Assembly: GCA_903882935.1 (NCBI GenBank)
Contig: CAIRZB010000045.1
Location: 1 to 35,622 of the forward strand
Origin: an uncultured Parafilimonas sp.
GTDB lineage: Bacteria > Bacteroidota > Bacteroidia > Chitinophagales > Chitinophagaceae
DNA length: 35,622 bases
Direction: 5' to 3'
Positions 17,039-25,164 of this stretch are shown here, piece after piece. Both the position numbers and the translations under genes were made by a program. How positions within the stretch are numbered: position 1 is the stretch's first letter; the number at the start of each line of letters is the position of its first letter. The notes beneath the pieces were generated by a model, which was not told the DNA's origin, did no database searches, and saw nothing but the letters and a program-made list of their open reading frames with translations.

Positions 17039-18084
17039 ATAAAAATGCTACTCCCAAATCACTCGGGTACTATTTTCCTGCCGAATTTGCGCCCCACTCA
17101 GCAACATGGCTAAGCTGGCCGCACAAGGAGGCAAGCTGGCCGGGAAAAATACACACCATTTTCCCAAAGTACGCTGAGTTTATAAAATACCTTTCGTTGG
17201 GCGAGAAGGTTCGCATCAACGTAGCCGATGAGGCTATGAAGGCATTTGCCTTGGGGCATATCACTGCGGCGGGTGCCAATATGGCCAATGTTGAATTCTT
17301 TTTCCACCCCACGAACGACGCTTGGTGCAGAGACCATGGGCCTGCATTCCTTATAAACCCTAACGCCGAGCAAAAAAAAGCAGTTGTTGATTGGGACTAT
17401 AACGCATGGGGCGGCAAATACCCGCCATACGATTTAGACGATGTTATACCTACGTTAATTGCCAAACAGTTTAACCTTCCGGTGTTTTACCCCGGTATTA
17501 TTATGGAAGGGGGTTCAGTGGAATTTAACGGCGCAGGCACGTTGATGACCTCTACGGCTTGTTTGCTAAACCCCAACCGTAACCCAAATTTAAACCAACA
17601 GCAGATTGAAACCTTTTTAATGGATTTTTACGGTGTCGACCAAGTGCTTTGGGTAGACGAGGGTATAGTGGGCGATGACACCGACGGCCATATTGACGAC
17701 ACGGTGCGTTTTGTTAATGAGGACACTGTGATAACAGTAGTGGAGGAAAAACCGGGAGACGAAAATTATGCGCTGCTACAGCACAATTTAAAACAGCTAA
17801 AGCAAGTGCGTTTGCCCAGCGGCAAGCAATTGAATATAGTGGAGTTGCCCATGCCAGACGATGTTATTTACAACGACCAAAGGCTGCCCGCTTCTTACGC
17901 AAATTTTTACATCAGCAATAAGCATGTAATAGTACCCACCTTTAGGAGCCCGAAAGATGATAAAGCGTTGCAAATTATCGCAAGCTGCTTTAGCAGCCGT
18001 GAAGTAGTGGGTATTGATTCCACGGATATTATTTGGGGCCTGGGCAGTTTTCATTGCCTTAGCCAGCAGGAACCGGCGGTGTAA
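17032..18084 (+). CDS. aguA: Agmatine deiminase
   Basis: About 350 residues of the peptidyl-arginine deiminase (PAD_porph) family. The ATG at 17032 is preferred over an in-frame TTG at 17026. Markers are FPAEFAPHSATWLSWPH at the start, WCRDHGPAFL (active-site Asp/His), EGGSVEFNG, GDDTDGHIDDTVRF, and the catalytic cysteine in SFHCLSQQEP close to the C-terminus. It converts agmatine to N-carbamoylputrescine plus ammonia. The terminal GLGSFHC differs slightly from the usual GGGNIHC but keeps His and Cys. Confidence 0.93.
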   Translation: MDNKNATPKSLGYYFPAEFAPHSATWLSWPHKEASWPGKIHTIFPKYAEFIKYLSLGEKVRINVADEAMKAFALGHITAAGANMANVEFFFHPTNDAWCRDHGPAFLINPNAEQKKAVVDWDYNAWGGKYPPYDLDDVIPTLIAKQFNLPVFYPGIIMEGGSVEFNGAGTLMTSTACLLNPNRNPNLNQQQIETFLMDFYGVDQVLWVDEGIVGDDTDGHIDDTVRFVNEDTVITVVEEKPGDENYALLQHNLKQLKQVRLPSGKQLNIVELPMPDDVIYNDQRLPASYANFYISNKHVIVPTFRSPKDDKALQIIASCFSSREVVGIDSTDIIWGLGSFHCLSQQEPAV

Positions 18085-18140
18085 CCCTGGCAAAAACAGA
18101 TTTACCTACACCACTATACTGTGGCAAAGTCTTATTTCGA

Positions 18141-18183
18141 TGGGGGTTTTGGGGCATTTATACCCAAAACCCCCACTTGTTTA
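18141..18183 (+). terminator. Strong hairpin after aguA (probable terminator)
   Basis: A perfect 13-bp stem (18141-18153 with 18163-18175) and 9-nt loop lies 56 bp after the aguA stop. The following T tract (CTTGTTT) is weak, so termination strength is uncertain. Confidence 0.6.
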
Positions 18184-18284
18184 ATGTCGCTGGTAATATC
18201 TCCTGCAACATCGTTAACCAGATAGTTATCAAAAAATACCCGTGCCAAACATTAAAAAGGTTTTCAACATACCGTGAATAACAA

Positions 18285-18317
18285 TTTGGTAACACGTAAG
18301 CATTACCGTCTAATTTG
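18285..18317 (+). promoter_or_regulatory. Putative promoter of the riboswitch-nrdBA transcript
   Basis: TTTG at 18285-18288 and TAATTTG at 18311-18317 are separated by 22 bp. The -7 is one base shorter than the TAnnTTTG consensus. The predicted transcript start, about 18324, falls just before the first base of the riboswitch P1 stem, which supports the call. Confidence 0.5.
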
Positions 18318-18329
18318 CACCCTGAACAT

Positions 18330-18507
18330 TGGTTATAGTATGTACGCAAATACCATATTAAAAGGGAACCAGGTGAAAATCCCGGACTATCCCCGTAGCT
18401 GTAAGCTCTAGTAAAAGTTGTTCAATCTACATGCCACTGTCCCCATAATACGGGCCGGGAAGGTTTAAAACAACGGAGTAAGTCAGAAGACCTGCCAAGT
18501 TCAACCA
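18330..18507 (+). promoter_or_regulatory. Cobalamin (adenosylcobalamin) riboswitch upstream of nrdBA
   Basis: The conserved core elements are present in the right order: AGGTGAAAATCCC at 18371-18383, the CCCCGTAGCTGTA segment at 18391-18403, GCCACTG at 18433-18439, CCGGGAAGG around 18466-18474, and the B12-box-like AGTCAGAAGACCTGCC at 18481-18496. TGGTT at 18330-18334 pairs with AACCA at 18503-18507 to close P1. Cobalamin riboswitches usually shut off genes when the cofactor is plentiful. Here the regulated genes encode a B12-independent ribonucleotide reductase, implying a B12-dependent (class II) enzyme elsewhere in the genome. Confidence 0.93.
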
Positions 18508-18543
18508 TAGTAACAATGCTTTCGGGTGAAAAGTCTAGTACTG

Positions 18544-18588
18544 TTAGTAATAGCTGTTTTAAATAACGGCCTGTACTCTCAGCACTAA
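18544..18588 (+). other. Possible expression-platform hairpin between riboswitch and nrdB
   Basis: TTAGT (18544-18548) pairs with ACTAA (18584-18588) and GCTG (18553-18556) with CAGC (18580-18583), with a 4-nt bulge on the left arm. A U-rich run (TCTTTCGTCTTTTT) follows. It could be a conditional terminator; sequestration of the nrdB start is an alternative. The pairing is by eye only. Confidence 0.35.
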
Positions 18589-18629
18589 TCTTTCGTCTTT
18601 TTAGCCGCCGGTTTTTAAACAATTATATT

Positions 18630-19601
18630 ATGCAGCATACGGATGAAATATTATTGCAGGAAAACAAAGACCGCTTTGTGATACTGCCCATAAACTACCC
18701 CAAAATTTGGGAGCAGTACAAAAGGCATGAGGCCAGTTTTTGGACCGCCGAGGAGATTGACCTTAGCGGTGACATGAAAGACTGGGAAAACCTAAATGAT
18801 GGCGAGCGGCATTTTATAAGCCATATACTGGCTTTTTTTGCCGCCAGCGACGGGATTGTGAATGAAAACCTGGCCGTGAACTTTATGAGCGAGGTACAGT
18901 TACCAGAGGCGAGGTGTTTTTACGGTTTTCAGATTATGATGGAGAACATACACAGCGAAACCTATGCGTTGTTGATTGACGCCTACATTAAAAACCCCCA
19001 GGAAAAGTATAAACTCTTTCATGCCATTGACACGGTGCCTGCCGTTAAAAGAAAGGCAGAATGGGCTTTGCGCTGGATAAAGAACGGCAGTTTTGCCGAG
19101 CGGCTGGTGGCCTTTGCGGCTGTGGAGGGTATATTTTTCAGCGGCAGCTTTTGTTCTATTTTTTGGCTTAAGAAAAGGGGCTTAATGCCGGGGCTAACCT
19201 TTAGCAACGAGCTGATTAGCCGCGACGAAGGCCTGCATTGCGAGTTTGCCTGCCTGCTGTATGGCATGCTGCAGCACCAGTTAACCGAGCAGCAAGTGCA
19301 TGCCATTATTATGGATGCCGTGGCGATAGAAAAAGAATTTATTACCGATGCACTGCCTGTAGCATTGATAGGCATGAACGCAAAACTGATGCAGCAGTAT
19401 ATTGAGTTTGTGGCCGACCGTTGGATAGCCGAGCTAGGTTACACTAAAGTATATAATACCACAAACCCGTTCGATTTTATGGAGCTGATTTCCCTTCAAG
19501 GCAAAACCAATTTCTTTGAGAAAAGGGTGGGGGACTATCAAAAGTCGGGCGTGATGTCAAGTAAGGAAACACAGGCATTTTCACTAGAAGAAGATTTTTA
19601 A
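18630..19601 (+). CDS. nrdB: Class Ia ribonucleotide reductase, beta (radical) subunit
   Basis: A 323-residue R2 protein close to the eukaryotic type. Diiron ligands can be placed at Asp44 (EEID), Glu105 and His108 (MENIHSE), Glu166 (AVEGIFF), Glu200 and His203 (RDEGLH). Tyr112 (HSETY) is the radical tyrosine, so this is a tyrosyl-radical enzyme and not the Phe-bearing class Ic. The C-terminal tail FSLEEDF resembles the peptide that docks on the large subunit. It works with NrdA to reduce ribonucleoside diphosphates. The cobalamin riboswitch precedes it. Confidence 0.96.
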   Translation: MQHTDEILLQENKDRFVILPINYPKIWEQYKRHEASFWTAEEIDLSGDMKDWENLNDGERHFISHILAFFAASDGIVNENLAVNFMSEVQLPEARCFYGFQIMMENIHSETYALLIDAYIKNPQEKYKLFHAIDTVPAVKRKAEWALRWIKNGSFAERLVAFAAVEGIFFSGSFCSIFWLKKRGLMPGLTFSNELISRDEGLHCEFACLLYGMLQHQLTEQQVHAIIMDAVAIEKEFITDALPVALIGMNAKLMQQYIEFVADRWIAELGYTKVYNTTNPFDFMELISLQGKTNFFEKRVGDYQKSGVMSSKETQAFSLEEDF

Positions 19602-19619
19602 CCCATTAATAAAATAACC

Positions 19620-22010
19620 ATGTTTGTAATAAAAAGAAACGGTAAGAAAGAGTCAATAAAATTTGACAAAGTAACAGCGCGCATTGAAAAGCTGTCTTAC
19701 AGCCTAAGTCCATTGGTAAATGTGATAGAAGTTGCCAAGAAAACAATTGAGGGTATATACGAAGGCGTGCCCACCACGGAACTGGATAACCTGGCTGCCG
19801 AGACCGCCGCTTCTTTAACTATAAAGCACCCAGATTACGCCATCTTGGCTTCTAGGATTGCCGTGAGCAATTTGCACAAAAATACCGACAAGCTTTTTTC
19901 GGTAACCATGCGTAAGCTGTATAACTATGTTGACGAAGCTTCTGGCAAAAAGTTGCCCTTAATTGCAGATGACGTGATGCAGATAATAAATGAGCATGCT
20001 GAACTGTTAGACAGCACCATCATTTACGACCGCGATTTTGCTTTTGATTATTTCGGTTTTAAAACGTTGGAAAAGTCGTACCTGCTGCGCATTGGCGGCA
20101 AGGTGGCCGAACGGCCCCAGCACATGTACATGCGCGTGGCTGTGGGCATTCATAAAAATGACATTGACAGTGTTATAAAAACCTATAACCTAATGAGCGA
20201 GCGTTGGTTTACGCACGCCACCCCAACACTGTTTAACGCAGGCACGCCAAAACCCCAAATGAGCAGTTGTTTTTTATTAACCATGAAAGATGACAGTATT
20301 GACGGTATTTACGATACGCTAAAACAAACTGCTAAAATATCGCAAAGTGCAGGCGGCATCGGCCTGGCCATACATAACGTAAGGGCAACAGGCAGTTATA
20401 TTGGCGGTACCAACGGTACCAGCAATGGCATTATACCCATGCTGCGCGTATTTAACGACACTGCAAGGTATGTTGACCAAGGCGGCGGCAAACGCAAAGG
20501 TGCCTTTGCCATTTACTTGGAGCCTTGGCATGCCGATGTATTTGAGTTTTTAGACTTGAAGAAAAACCACGGCAAGGAAGAAGCGCGCGCCCGGGATTTG
20601 TTTTATGCCCTTTGGATAAGCGACCTTTTTATGAAGCGCGTGGAAGCCAACGGCGACTGGAGCCTGTTTTGCCCCAACGAAGCACCCGGCTTAAGTGAGT
20701 GCTGGGGTGCAGCGTTTGAAGAGCTTTACACCAAGTATGAAGTGGAAGGCAAGGCCCGTAAAACAATAAAAGCGCAAGATCTTTGGTTTAAAATACTGGA
20801 TTCGCAAATTGAGACCGGCACACCTTACCTATTGTATAAGGATGCGGCCAATGCGAAAAGCAACCAACAGAACCTGGGCACTATCAAAAGCAGCAACCTT
20901 TGCACAGAGATAATGGAATATACCAGCCCTGAGGAAGTGGCGGTTTGTAACTTGGCATCATTGGCGCTGCCACGTTTTGTGATAGATGGTAAGTTTGACC
21001 ACCAGAAGTTGTTTGACGTAACTGTGCAGGTAACCAAAAACCTGAATGCGGTAATTGATAATAACTTTTACCCTGTGGAAGAAGCCCGTTACTCCAACAC
21101 AAGGCACAGGCCGGTAGGCATTGGTGTGCAGGGGCTTGCGGATGTGTTCATCATGTTACGGCTGCCTTTTGAAAGCGACCTGGCAAAAATGCTGAACAAG
21201 AACATTTTTGAAACCATCTACTTTGCTGCCATGACGGCCAGTAAAGACCTAGCCAAGGAGCAAGGTTCGTACCAAACATACGAAGGTTCACCCGTGTCAA
21301 AAGGTATCTTCCAGTTTGATATGTGGGGTGTTACCCCAACCGACCGTTGGGATTGGGCTGCTTTGAAAGCAGAAGTAAGGCAATACGGTGTAAGAAACTC
21401 GCTGCTGGTGGCACCCATGCCAACAGCCTCCACTTCGCAGATATTCGGTAACAACGAATGTTTTGAGCCTTACACATCCAATATTTATTCAAGAAGGGTA
21501 CTAAGCGGCGAGTTTATCATCGTGAACAAGCATTTGATGAAAGACCTTGTGAGCCTGGGATTGTGGAACAACGACATGAAAAATAGAATTGTTGCCGCCA
21601 ACGGTTCCATACAAAATATCGACGGTATACCCGCTTCAATAAAAGAGTTATACAAAACCGTTTGGGAAATAAAACAACGCAACTTGATTGATATGGCGGC
21701 AGACAGGGGTGCATACATCTGCCAATCGCAGTCGTTGAATCTGTTTGTGGACAAACCTTCGGTGTCAAAACTCACCTCCATGCATTTTTATGCCTGGAAA
21801 AAAGGCCTTAAAACGGGCATGTATTACCTGCGCTCACAGGCGGCCACCCAAGCGGTGCAGTTCACCGTTGAAAAACAGGGCAGCAACCAAGTGGAACCGG
21901 TAATACCAACCGTTGACCAAAGCCAGAACAATGATTTGGATATTGAGGCTACGGAAGTAACGGGGCCAGCCTGTACCATGCAGGACGGCTGCATCAGCTG
22001 CGGCTCGTAA
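19620..22010 (+). CDS. nrdA: Class Ia ribonucleotide reductase, alpha (catalytic) subunit
   Basis: A 796-residue R1 protein. It has an N-terminal ATP-cone ([21 protein letters not shown]), which senses ATP/dATP, then the ten-stranded barrel. Active-site elements are the first redox cysteine in SSCFLLTM (near 217), the NLCTEI motif with catalytic Asn, Cys and Glu (near 425-430), the partner cysteine in [10 protein letters not shown], and the C-terminal pair CISC that accepts electrons from thioredoxin or glutaredoxin. It starts 18 bp after nrdB and ends at a strong terminator. The order nrdB-nrdA is the reverse of E. coli. Confidence 0.96.
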   Translation: MFVIKRNGKKESIKFDKVTARIEKLSYSLSPLVNVIEVAKKTIEGIYEGVPTTELDNLAAETAASLTIKHPDYAILASRIAVSNLHKNTDKLFSVTMRKLYNYVDEASGKKLPLIADDVMQIINEHAELLDSTIIYDRDFAFDYFGFKTLEKSYLLRIGGKVAERPQHMYMRVAVGIHKNDIDSVIKTYNLMSERWFTHATPTLFNAGTPKPQMSSCFLLTMKDDSIDGIYDTLKQTAKISQSAGGIGLAIHNVRATGSYIGGTNGTSNGIIPMLRVFNDTARYVDQGGGKRKGAFAIYLEPWHADVFEFLDLKKNHGKEEARARDLFYALWISDLFMKRVEANGDWSLFCPNEAPGLSECWGAAFEELYTKYEVEGKARKTIKAQDLWFKILDSQIETGTPYLLYKDAANAKSNQQNLGTIKSSNLCTEIMEYTSPEEVAVCNLASLALPRFVIDGKFDHQKLFDVTVQVTKNLNAVIDNNFYPVEEARYSNTRHRPVGIGVQGLADVFIMLRLPFESDLAKMLNKNIFETIYFAAMTASKDLAKEQGSYQTYEGSPVSKGIFQFDMWGVTPTDRWDWAALKAEVRQYGVRNSLLVAPMPTASTSQIFGNNECFEPYTSNIYSRRVLSGEFIIVNKHLMKDLVSLGLWNNDMKNRIVAANGSIQNIDGIPASIKELYKTVWEIKQRNLIDMAADRGAYICQSQSLNLFVDKPSVSKLTSMHFYAWKKGLKTGMYYLRSQAATQAVQFTVEKQGSNQVEPVIPTVDQSQNNDLDIEATEVTGPACTMQDGCISCGS

Positions 22011-22039
22011 TTTCTTGTATTAATTTTTGATAATTTAAT

Positions 22040-22084
22040 GCGGGGTATGTTTCAATCTATCATGGAATATACCCCGCTTTTTTG
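22040..22084 (+). terminator. Rho-independent terminator of nrdBA
   Basis: GCGGGGTAT at 22040-22048 pairs with ATACCCCGC at 22069-22077 and is followed by six T residues. It is 29 bp after the nrdA stop. Confidence 0.88.
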
Positions 22085-22162
22085 TGAATTGTTGTTTAAG
22101 GCATACTGTATGATGTATAGCATCAAGTTAGGCCAGCACCCTCATTTTTATACTAATACCTG

Positions 22163-22194
22163 TTAGCAATGTACTGCTAATTGCCATAATTTTG
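22163..22194 (+). promoter_or_regulatory. Putative promoter of pruA
   Basis: TTAG at 22163-22166 and a perfect TAnnTTTG match (TAATTTTG) at 22187-22194 with a 20-bp spacer. The start codon is 28 bp further downstream. Confidence 0.6.
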
Positions 22195-22222
22195 CACCCT
22201 CTTGCACATTTAAAACCATTTT

Positions 22223-23854
22223 ATGAGTTTAGGAACGTTTAGCTACCCATTGCCCGCCAATGAACCAATATTACAATATGCGCCCGGCAGCCCCGAAAAA
22301 GCCGCTTTGAAAAAAGTGCTTGCCGAGTTAAAGGGTGAAACCGCAGACATACCCATGTACATTGGCGGAGAAGAGGTAAGGACGGGCAAGACGTTGCCGC
22401 TAAACCCGCCCCATGAAAAAGCCCATGTACTTGGCTATTTTCATGAAGGCGGCGAAGAACATGTTAAACAGGCAATAGACGCCGCTTTAGCAGCAAAAGA
22501 CGGTTGGTCGAACTTGCCATTTGAAGAAAGGGCACATATATTTTTGCAAGCGGCCGACCTTATTGCCACCAAATACCGCCCCTACATGAACGGCACCACC
22601 ATGTTGGGCCAGAGTAAAAACGTGTACCAAGCCGAGATAGACAGTGCCTGCGAAGTGATAGATTTTTTACGCCTCAACGTGCATTTTTTAAGCGAAATAT
22701 TGAAACAGCAACCTATCTCGGCACCCGGTATGCACAACCGTTTGGAATGGCGTCCGTTGGAAGGTTTTGTGCTGGCTATAACGCCGTTTAACTTTACGGC
22801 CATAGGGAGTAACTTGCCCTGTAGTGCTGCGTTATGCGGCAATGTGGTAGTTTGGAAACCTGCTTTCACCCAAATTTACAGCGCGCAAATGTTTATGCGC
22901 ATCATGAAGGAAGCCGGCCTGCCAGACGGCGTGATAAACCTTATTTATGTAGACGGCCCTGTGTTGGGCAATATTTGTTTCGGCCACAAGGAGTTTGCAG
23001 GCATACACTTTACTGGCTCTACCGGCGTGTTTAACCAAATTTGGAAAACCATAGGGGAAAATGTGGGCAAGTTGAGGAGCTATCCCCGGATAGTGGGCGA
23101 AACCGGCGGTAAGGATTTTGTGCTGGTGCACAAAAGCGCCAATGTAGATGCCACTGTTACCGCACTTGCACGCGGTGCATTTGAATTTCAGGGGCAGAAA
23201 TGTTCCGCTGCGTCCCGTGCTTATTTGCCAAGCAACCTAGCCGCCGAAGTAAAAGAAAAACTGGTCGCCACATTAAAAACCATGAAGATGGGTACGGTGG
23301 AAGACTTCAGTAATTTTATCAATGCCGTAATTGATGAAAGAAGTTTTGACAAAATTGCCGGTTATATTGACAGGGCAAAGAACGATGCCGACGCTGAAGT
23401 GATTGCTGGTGGCAGCTACGATAAAACCAACGGCTATTTTGTAGAGCCAACGGTTATTGAAGCCAAACAGCCAAAATATGCAACCCTGTGTGAGGAAATA
23501 TTCGGGCCGGTGTTAACCATTTACGTGTACGATGCAGATGCTTTTGAAGAAGCCATTGCCTTGGTTGACGGTACCAGCCCTTATGCGTTAACAGGCTCCA
23601 TTATAGCGCAGGATAGGCAAGCCATTTTGCTCGCTACCAACCTGTTACGAAACAGTGCCGGTAATTTTTATGTAAACGACAAGCCCACCGGTGCTGTGGT
23701 AGGCCAGCAGCCTTTTGGCGGTGCAAGAGCCAGCGGCACTAATGACAAAGCAGGCAGTATGTTAAACTTATACCGTTGGTTGAGTGCCCGAACGATTAAA
23801 GAAACGCTTGTGCCGCCCACAGATTACCGGTATGCATTTTTAGGGGAGGAGTAA
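22223..23854 (+). CDS. pruA: L-glutamate gamma-semialdehyde (1-pyrroline-5-carboxylate) dehydrogenase
   Basis: A 543-residue aldehyde dehydrogenase of the P5C dehydrogenase family, single-domain (no proline dehydrogenase part). The NAD+-binding stretch is around WKPAFTQIYSAQ and FTGSTGVFNQIW. The general base is in GETGGKDFVLVH and the nucleophilic cysteine in FQGQKCSAASRAY, near residue 325. The enzyme oxidises glutamate semialdehyde to glutamate, the second step of proline and arginine breakdown. It is flanked by its own promoter and terminator, so it is monocistronic. Confidence 0.95.
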   Translation: MSLGTFSYPLPANEPILQYAPGSPEKAALKKVLAELKGETADIPMYIGGEEVRTGKTLPLNPPHEKAHVLGYFHEGGEEHVKQAIDAALAAKDGWSNLPFEERAHIFLQAADLIATKYRPYMNGTTMLGQSKNVYQAEIDSACEVIDFLRLNVHFLSEILKQQPISAPGMHNRLEWRPLEGFVLAITPFNFTAIGSNLPCSAALCGNVVVWKPAFTQIYSAQMFMRIMKEAGLPDGVINLIYVDGPVLGNICFGHKEFAGIHFTGSTGVFNQIWKTIGENVGKLRSYPRIVGETGGKDFVLVHKSANVDATVTALARGAFEFQGQKCSAASRAYLPSNLAAEVKEKLVATLKTMKMGTVEDFSNFINAVIDERSFDKIAGYIDRAKNDADAEVIAGGSYDKTNGYFVEPTVIEAKQPKYATLCEEIFGPVLTIYVYDADAFEEAIALVDGTSPYALTGSIIAQDRQAILLATNLLRNSAGNFYVNDKPTGAVVGQQPFGGARASGTNDKAGSMLNLYRWLSARTIKETLVPPTDYRYAFLGEE

Positions 23855-23875
23855 GTTTGCCGCATTTATATTCAG

Positions 23876-23910
23876 AAGGCTGAACCTTTTTTGGGATTCA
23901 GCCTTTTTTG
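23876..23910 (+). terminator. Rho-independent terminator of pruA
   Basis: AAGGCTGAA at 23876-23884 pairs with TTCAGCCTT at 23897-23905; an inner CC/GG extends the stem and a T run follows. Confidence 0.85.
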
Positions 23911-23920
23911 GTGTAAAAAA

Positions 23921-23952
23921 TTTAAACGCTAAACTTTACATGGCTAAATTTG
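23921..23952 (+). promoter_or_regulatory. Putative promoter of the 23985 gene
   Basis: TTTA at 23921-23924, a 20-bp spacer and a perfect TAnnTTTG match (TAAATTTG) at 23945-23952. Confidence 0.6.
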
Positions 23953-23984
23953 TTTATTTTCTTTAATAAACAAAACACTTGTGT

Positions 23985-24464
23985 ATGGCACATCCTACAT
24001 ACGAATTGATTGAAGCTTTGAGGGACACTGCAAAAAAATTAACCAATGGTGCACATTACGCCTGGGGCAACCATGGTGCCTGCAACTGCGGCAATCTGGT
24101 GCAAAGCGTAACCAAGCTAACAAAAGAAGAAATATTAACGTACGCCCATACAGGCATTGGCGAATGGACGGAACTTGCCGAAGAATACTGCGGGGTTACT
24201 GACGCGCCGTTTAGCCTGTTGGTATCAAAACTTACTGACATTGGGTTAACGCCCACCGACATACACAACTTGGAGTATTTAGATAACCGCGCCGTGCTGG
24301 AACAACTGCCCGGCGGTTTCCGTTGGCTTAAAAGAAATAAGCGGGAAGACGTGATTGCCTACTTTGAAACATTTGCCCAAATGCTGGAAGATCAACTGGT
24401 GGCAGCAGTAGAACTACCCGCCGATTTGTTTAAAACAGTCCCCAGGCAAATGGCGTTAGTTTGA
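23985..24464 (+). CDS. Conserved hypothetical protein
   Basis: A 159-residue soluble protein from the ATG at 23985 (an in-frame TTG sits at 23979). I do not recognise a named family, although it has the look of proteins shared among Bacteroidota. The N-terminal third holds a compact His/Cys-rich stretch, HYAWGNHGACNCGN, which could bind a metal. The remainder is mostly helical and acidic. It is a single-gene unit with its own promoter and a terminator hairpin 48 bp after the stop. No function can be assigned. Confidence 0.7.
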   Translation: MAHPTYELIEALRDTAKKLTNGAHYAWGNHGACNCGNLVQSVTKLTKEEILTYAHTGIGEWTELAEEYCGVTDAPFSLLVSKLTDIGLTPTDIHNLEYLDNRAVLEQLPGGFRWLKRNKREDVIAYFETFAQMLEDQLVAAVELPADLFKTVPRQMALV

Positions 24465-24511
24465 CAGAATAATTGTACAAAATATGGCAGCAAAACCTTT
24501 CGTTTGCTGGT

Positions 24512-24545
24512 AAAACCCGCCGCTATACCATAATCGGCGGGTTTT
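24512..24545 (+). terminator. Rho-independent terminator after the 23985 gene
   Basis: AAAACCCGCCG at 24512-24522 pairs perfectly with CGGCGGGTTTT at 24535-24545 (11 bp, 12-nt loop). A weaker CAGCAAA/TTTGCTG hairpin lies immediately upstream at 24488-24509. Confidence 0.8.
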
Positions 24546-24577
24546 ATTGCTTAATAAAGCCAAACAGTGGCTATTTT

Positions 24578-24608
24578 TTTGCCGATGTGCCGTATTAAAG
24601 TATTTTAG
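24578..24608 (+). promoter_or_regulatory. Putative promoter of pyrR
   Basis: TTTG at 24578-24581 and TATTTTAG at 24601-24608 with a 19-bp spacer. The expected transcript start lies only a few bases before the pyrR start, leaving almost no leader for an attenuator. Confidence 0.5.
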
Positions 24609-24619
24609 TGGCAAATTGA

Positions 24620-25147
24620 TTGATTTTGAAAGCCATTTTAACTGAACAGCAGGTTGCATTATCCATAAAGAGGCTGGCCCACCAGATATTAGAAAACCAT
24701 ATACAGTTGAAAAACACTGTATTGATTGGTATTCAACCCCGTGGTATTTATGTAAGCGACAGGATTGTTGATGAATTAAAAAAACTGGTTGGCCCAGAAA
24801 ACATTAATTATGGCAAGCTTGATATTACTTTTTACAGAGACGATGTGCGCAAGGAATTAAAGATTGCGAACAAAACCGATATACGGTTTAGTATAGAAAA
24901 CAAACAGGTAGTAGTAATTGACGATGTATTGTGGACAGGCCGTACCATCCGTGCGGCATTAGATGCCTTGTTAGACTTTGGCCGGCCTGCCAAAGTGGAG
25001 TTATGCGTGCTGATTGACAGGCGTTTCAGCAGAGAACTTCCGATTCATGCTGACTATGTGGGCCGTACCATTGACACATTTGCTTCCCAAAAAGTAATGG
25101 TACGGTGGAAGGAAAAGAATGAAGTAGACGAAGTGGTGCTTGTTTAG
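24620..25147 (+). CDS. pyrR: PyrR: pyrimidine operon regulator / uracil phosphoribosyltransferase
   Basis: A 175-residue type I phosphoribosyltransferase with the PRPP-binding motif VVVIDDVLWTGRTI at residues 97-110, the IQPRGIYVS loop, and the C-terminal DEVVLV tail found in PyrR. No ATG is available; the start is a TTG at 24620 or 24626, and the second gives the more usual short N-terminus MKAILTEQ. PyrR proteins bind pyr mRNA leaders in response to UMP/UTP and many also make UMP from uracil. pyrB lies downstream but is separated by a fucosidase gene. Confidence 0.88.
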   Translation: MILKAILTEQQVALSIKRLAHQILENHIQLKNTVLIGIQPRGIYVSDRIVDELKKLVGPENINYGKLDITFYRDDVRKELKIANKTDIRFSIENKQVVVIDDVLWTGRTIRAALDALLDFGRPAKVELCVLIDRRFSRELPIHADYVGRTIDTFASQKVMVRWKEKNEVDEVVLV

Positions 25148-25164
25148 TCGGTTGGTATAATACG

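Noticed and set aside
18630-19601. Class Ic (radical-Tyr-less) R2 subunit
   Set aside because: Tyr112 is present in the expected HSETY position.
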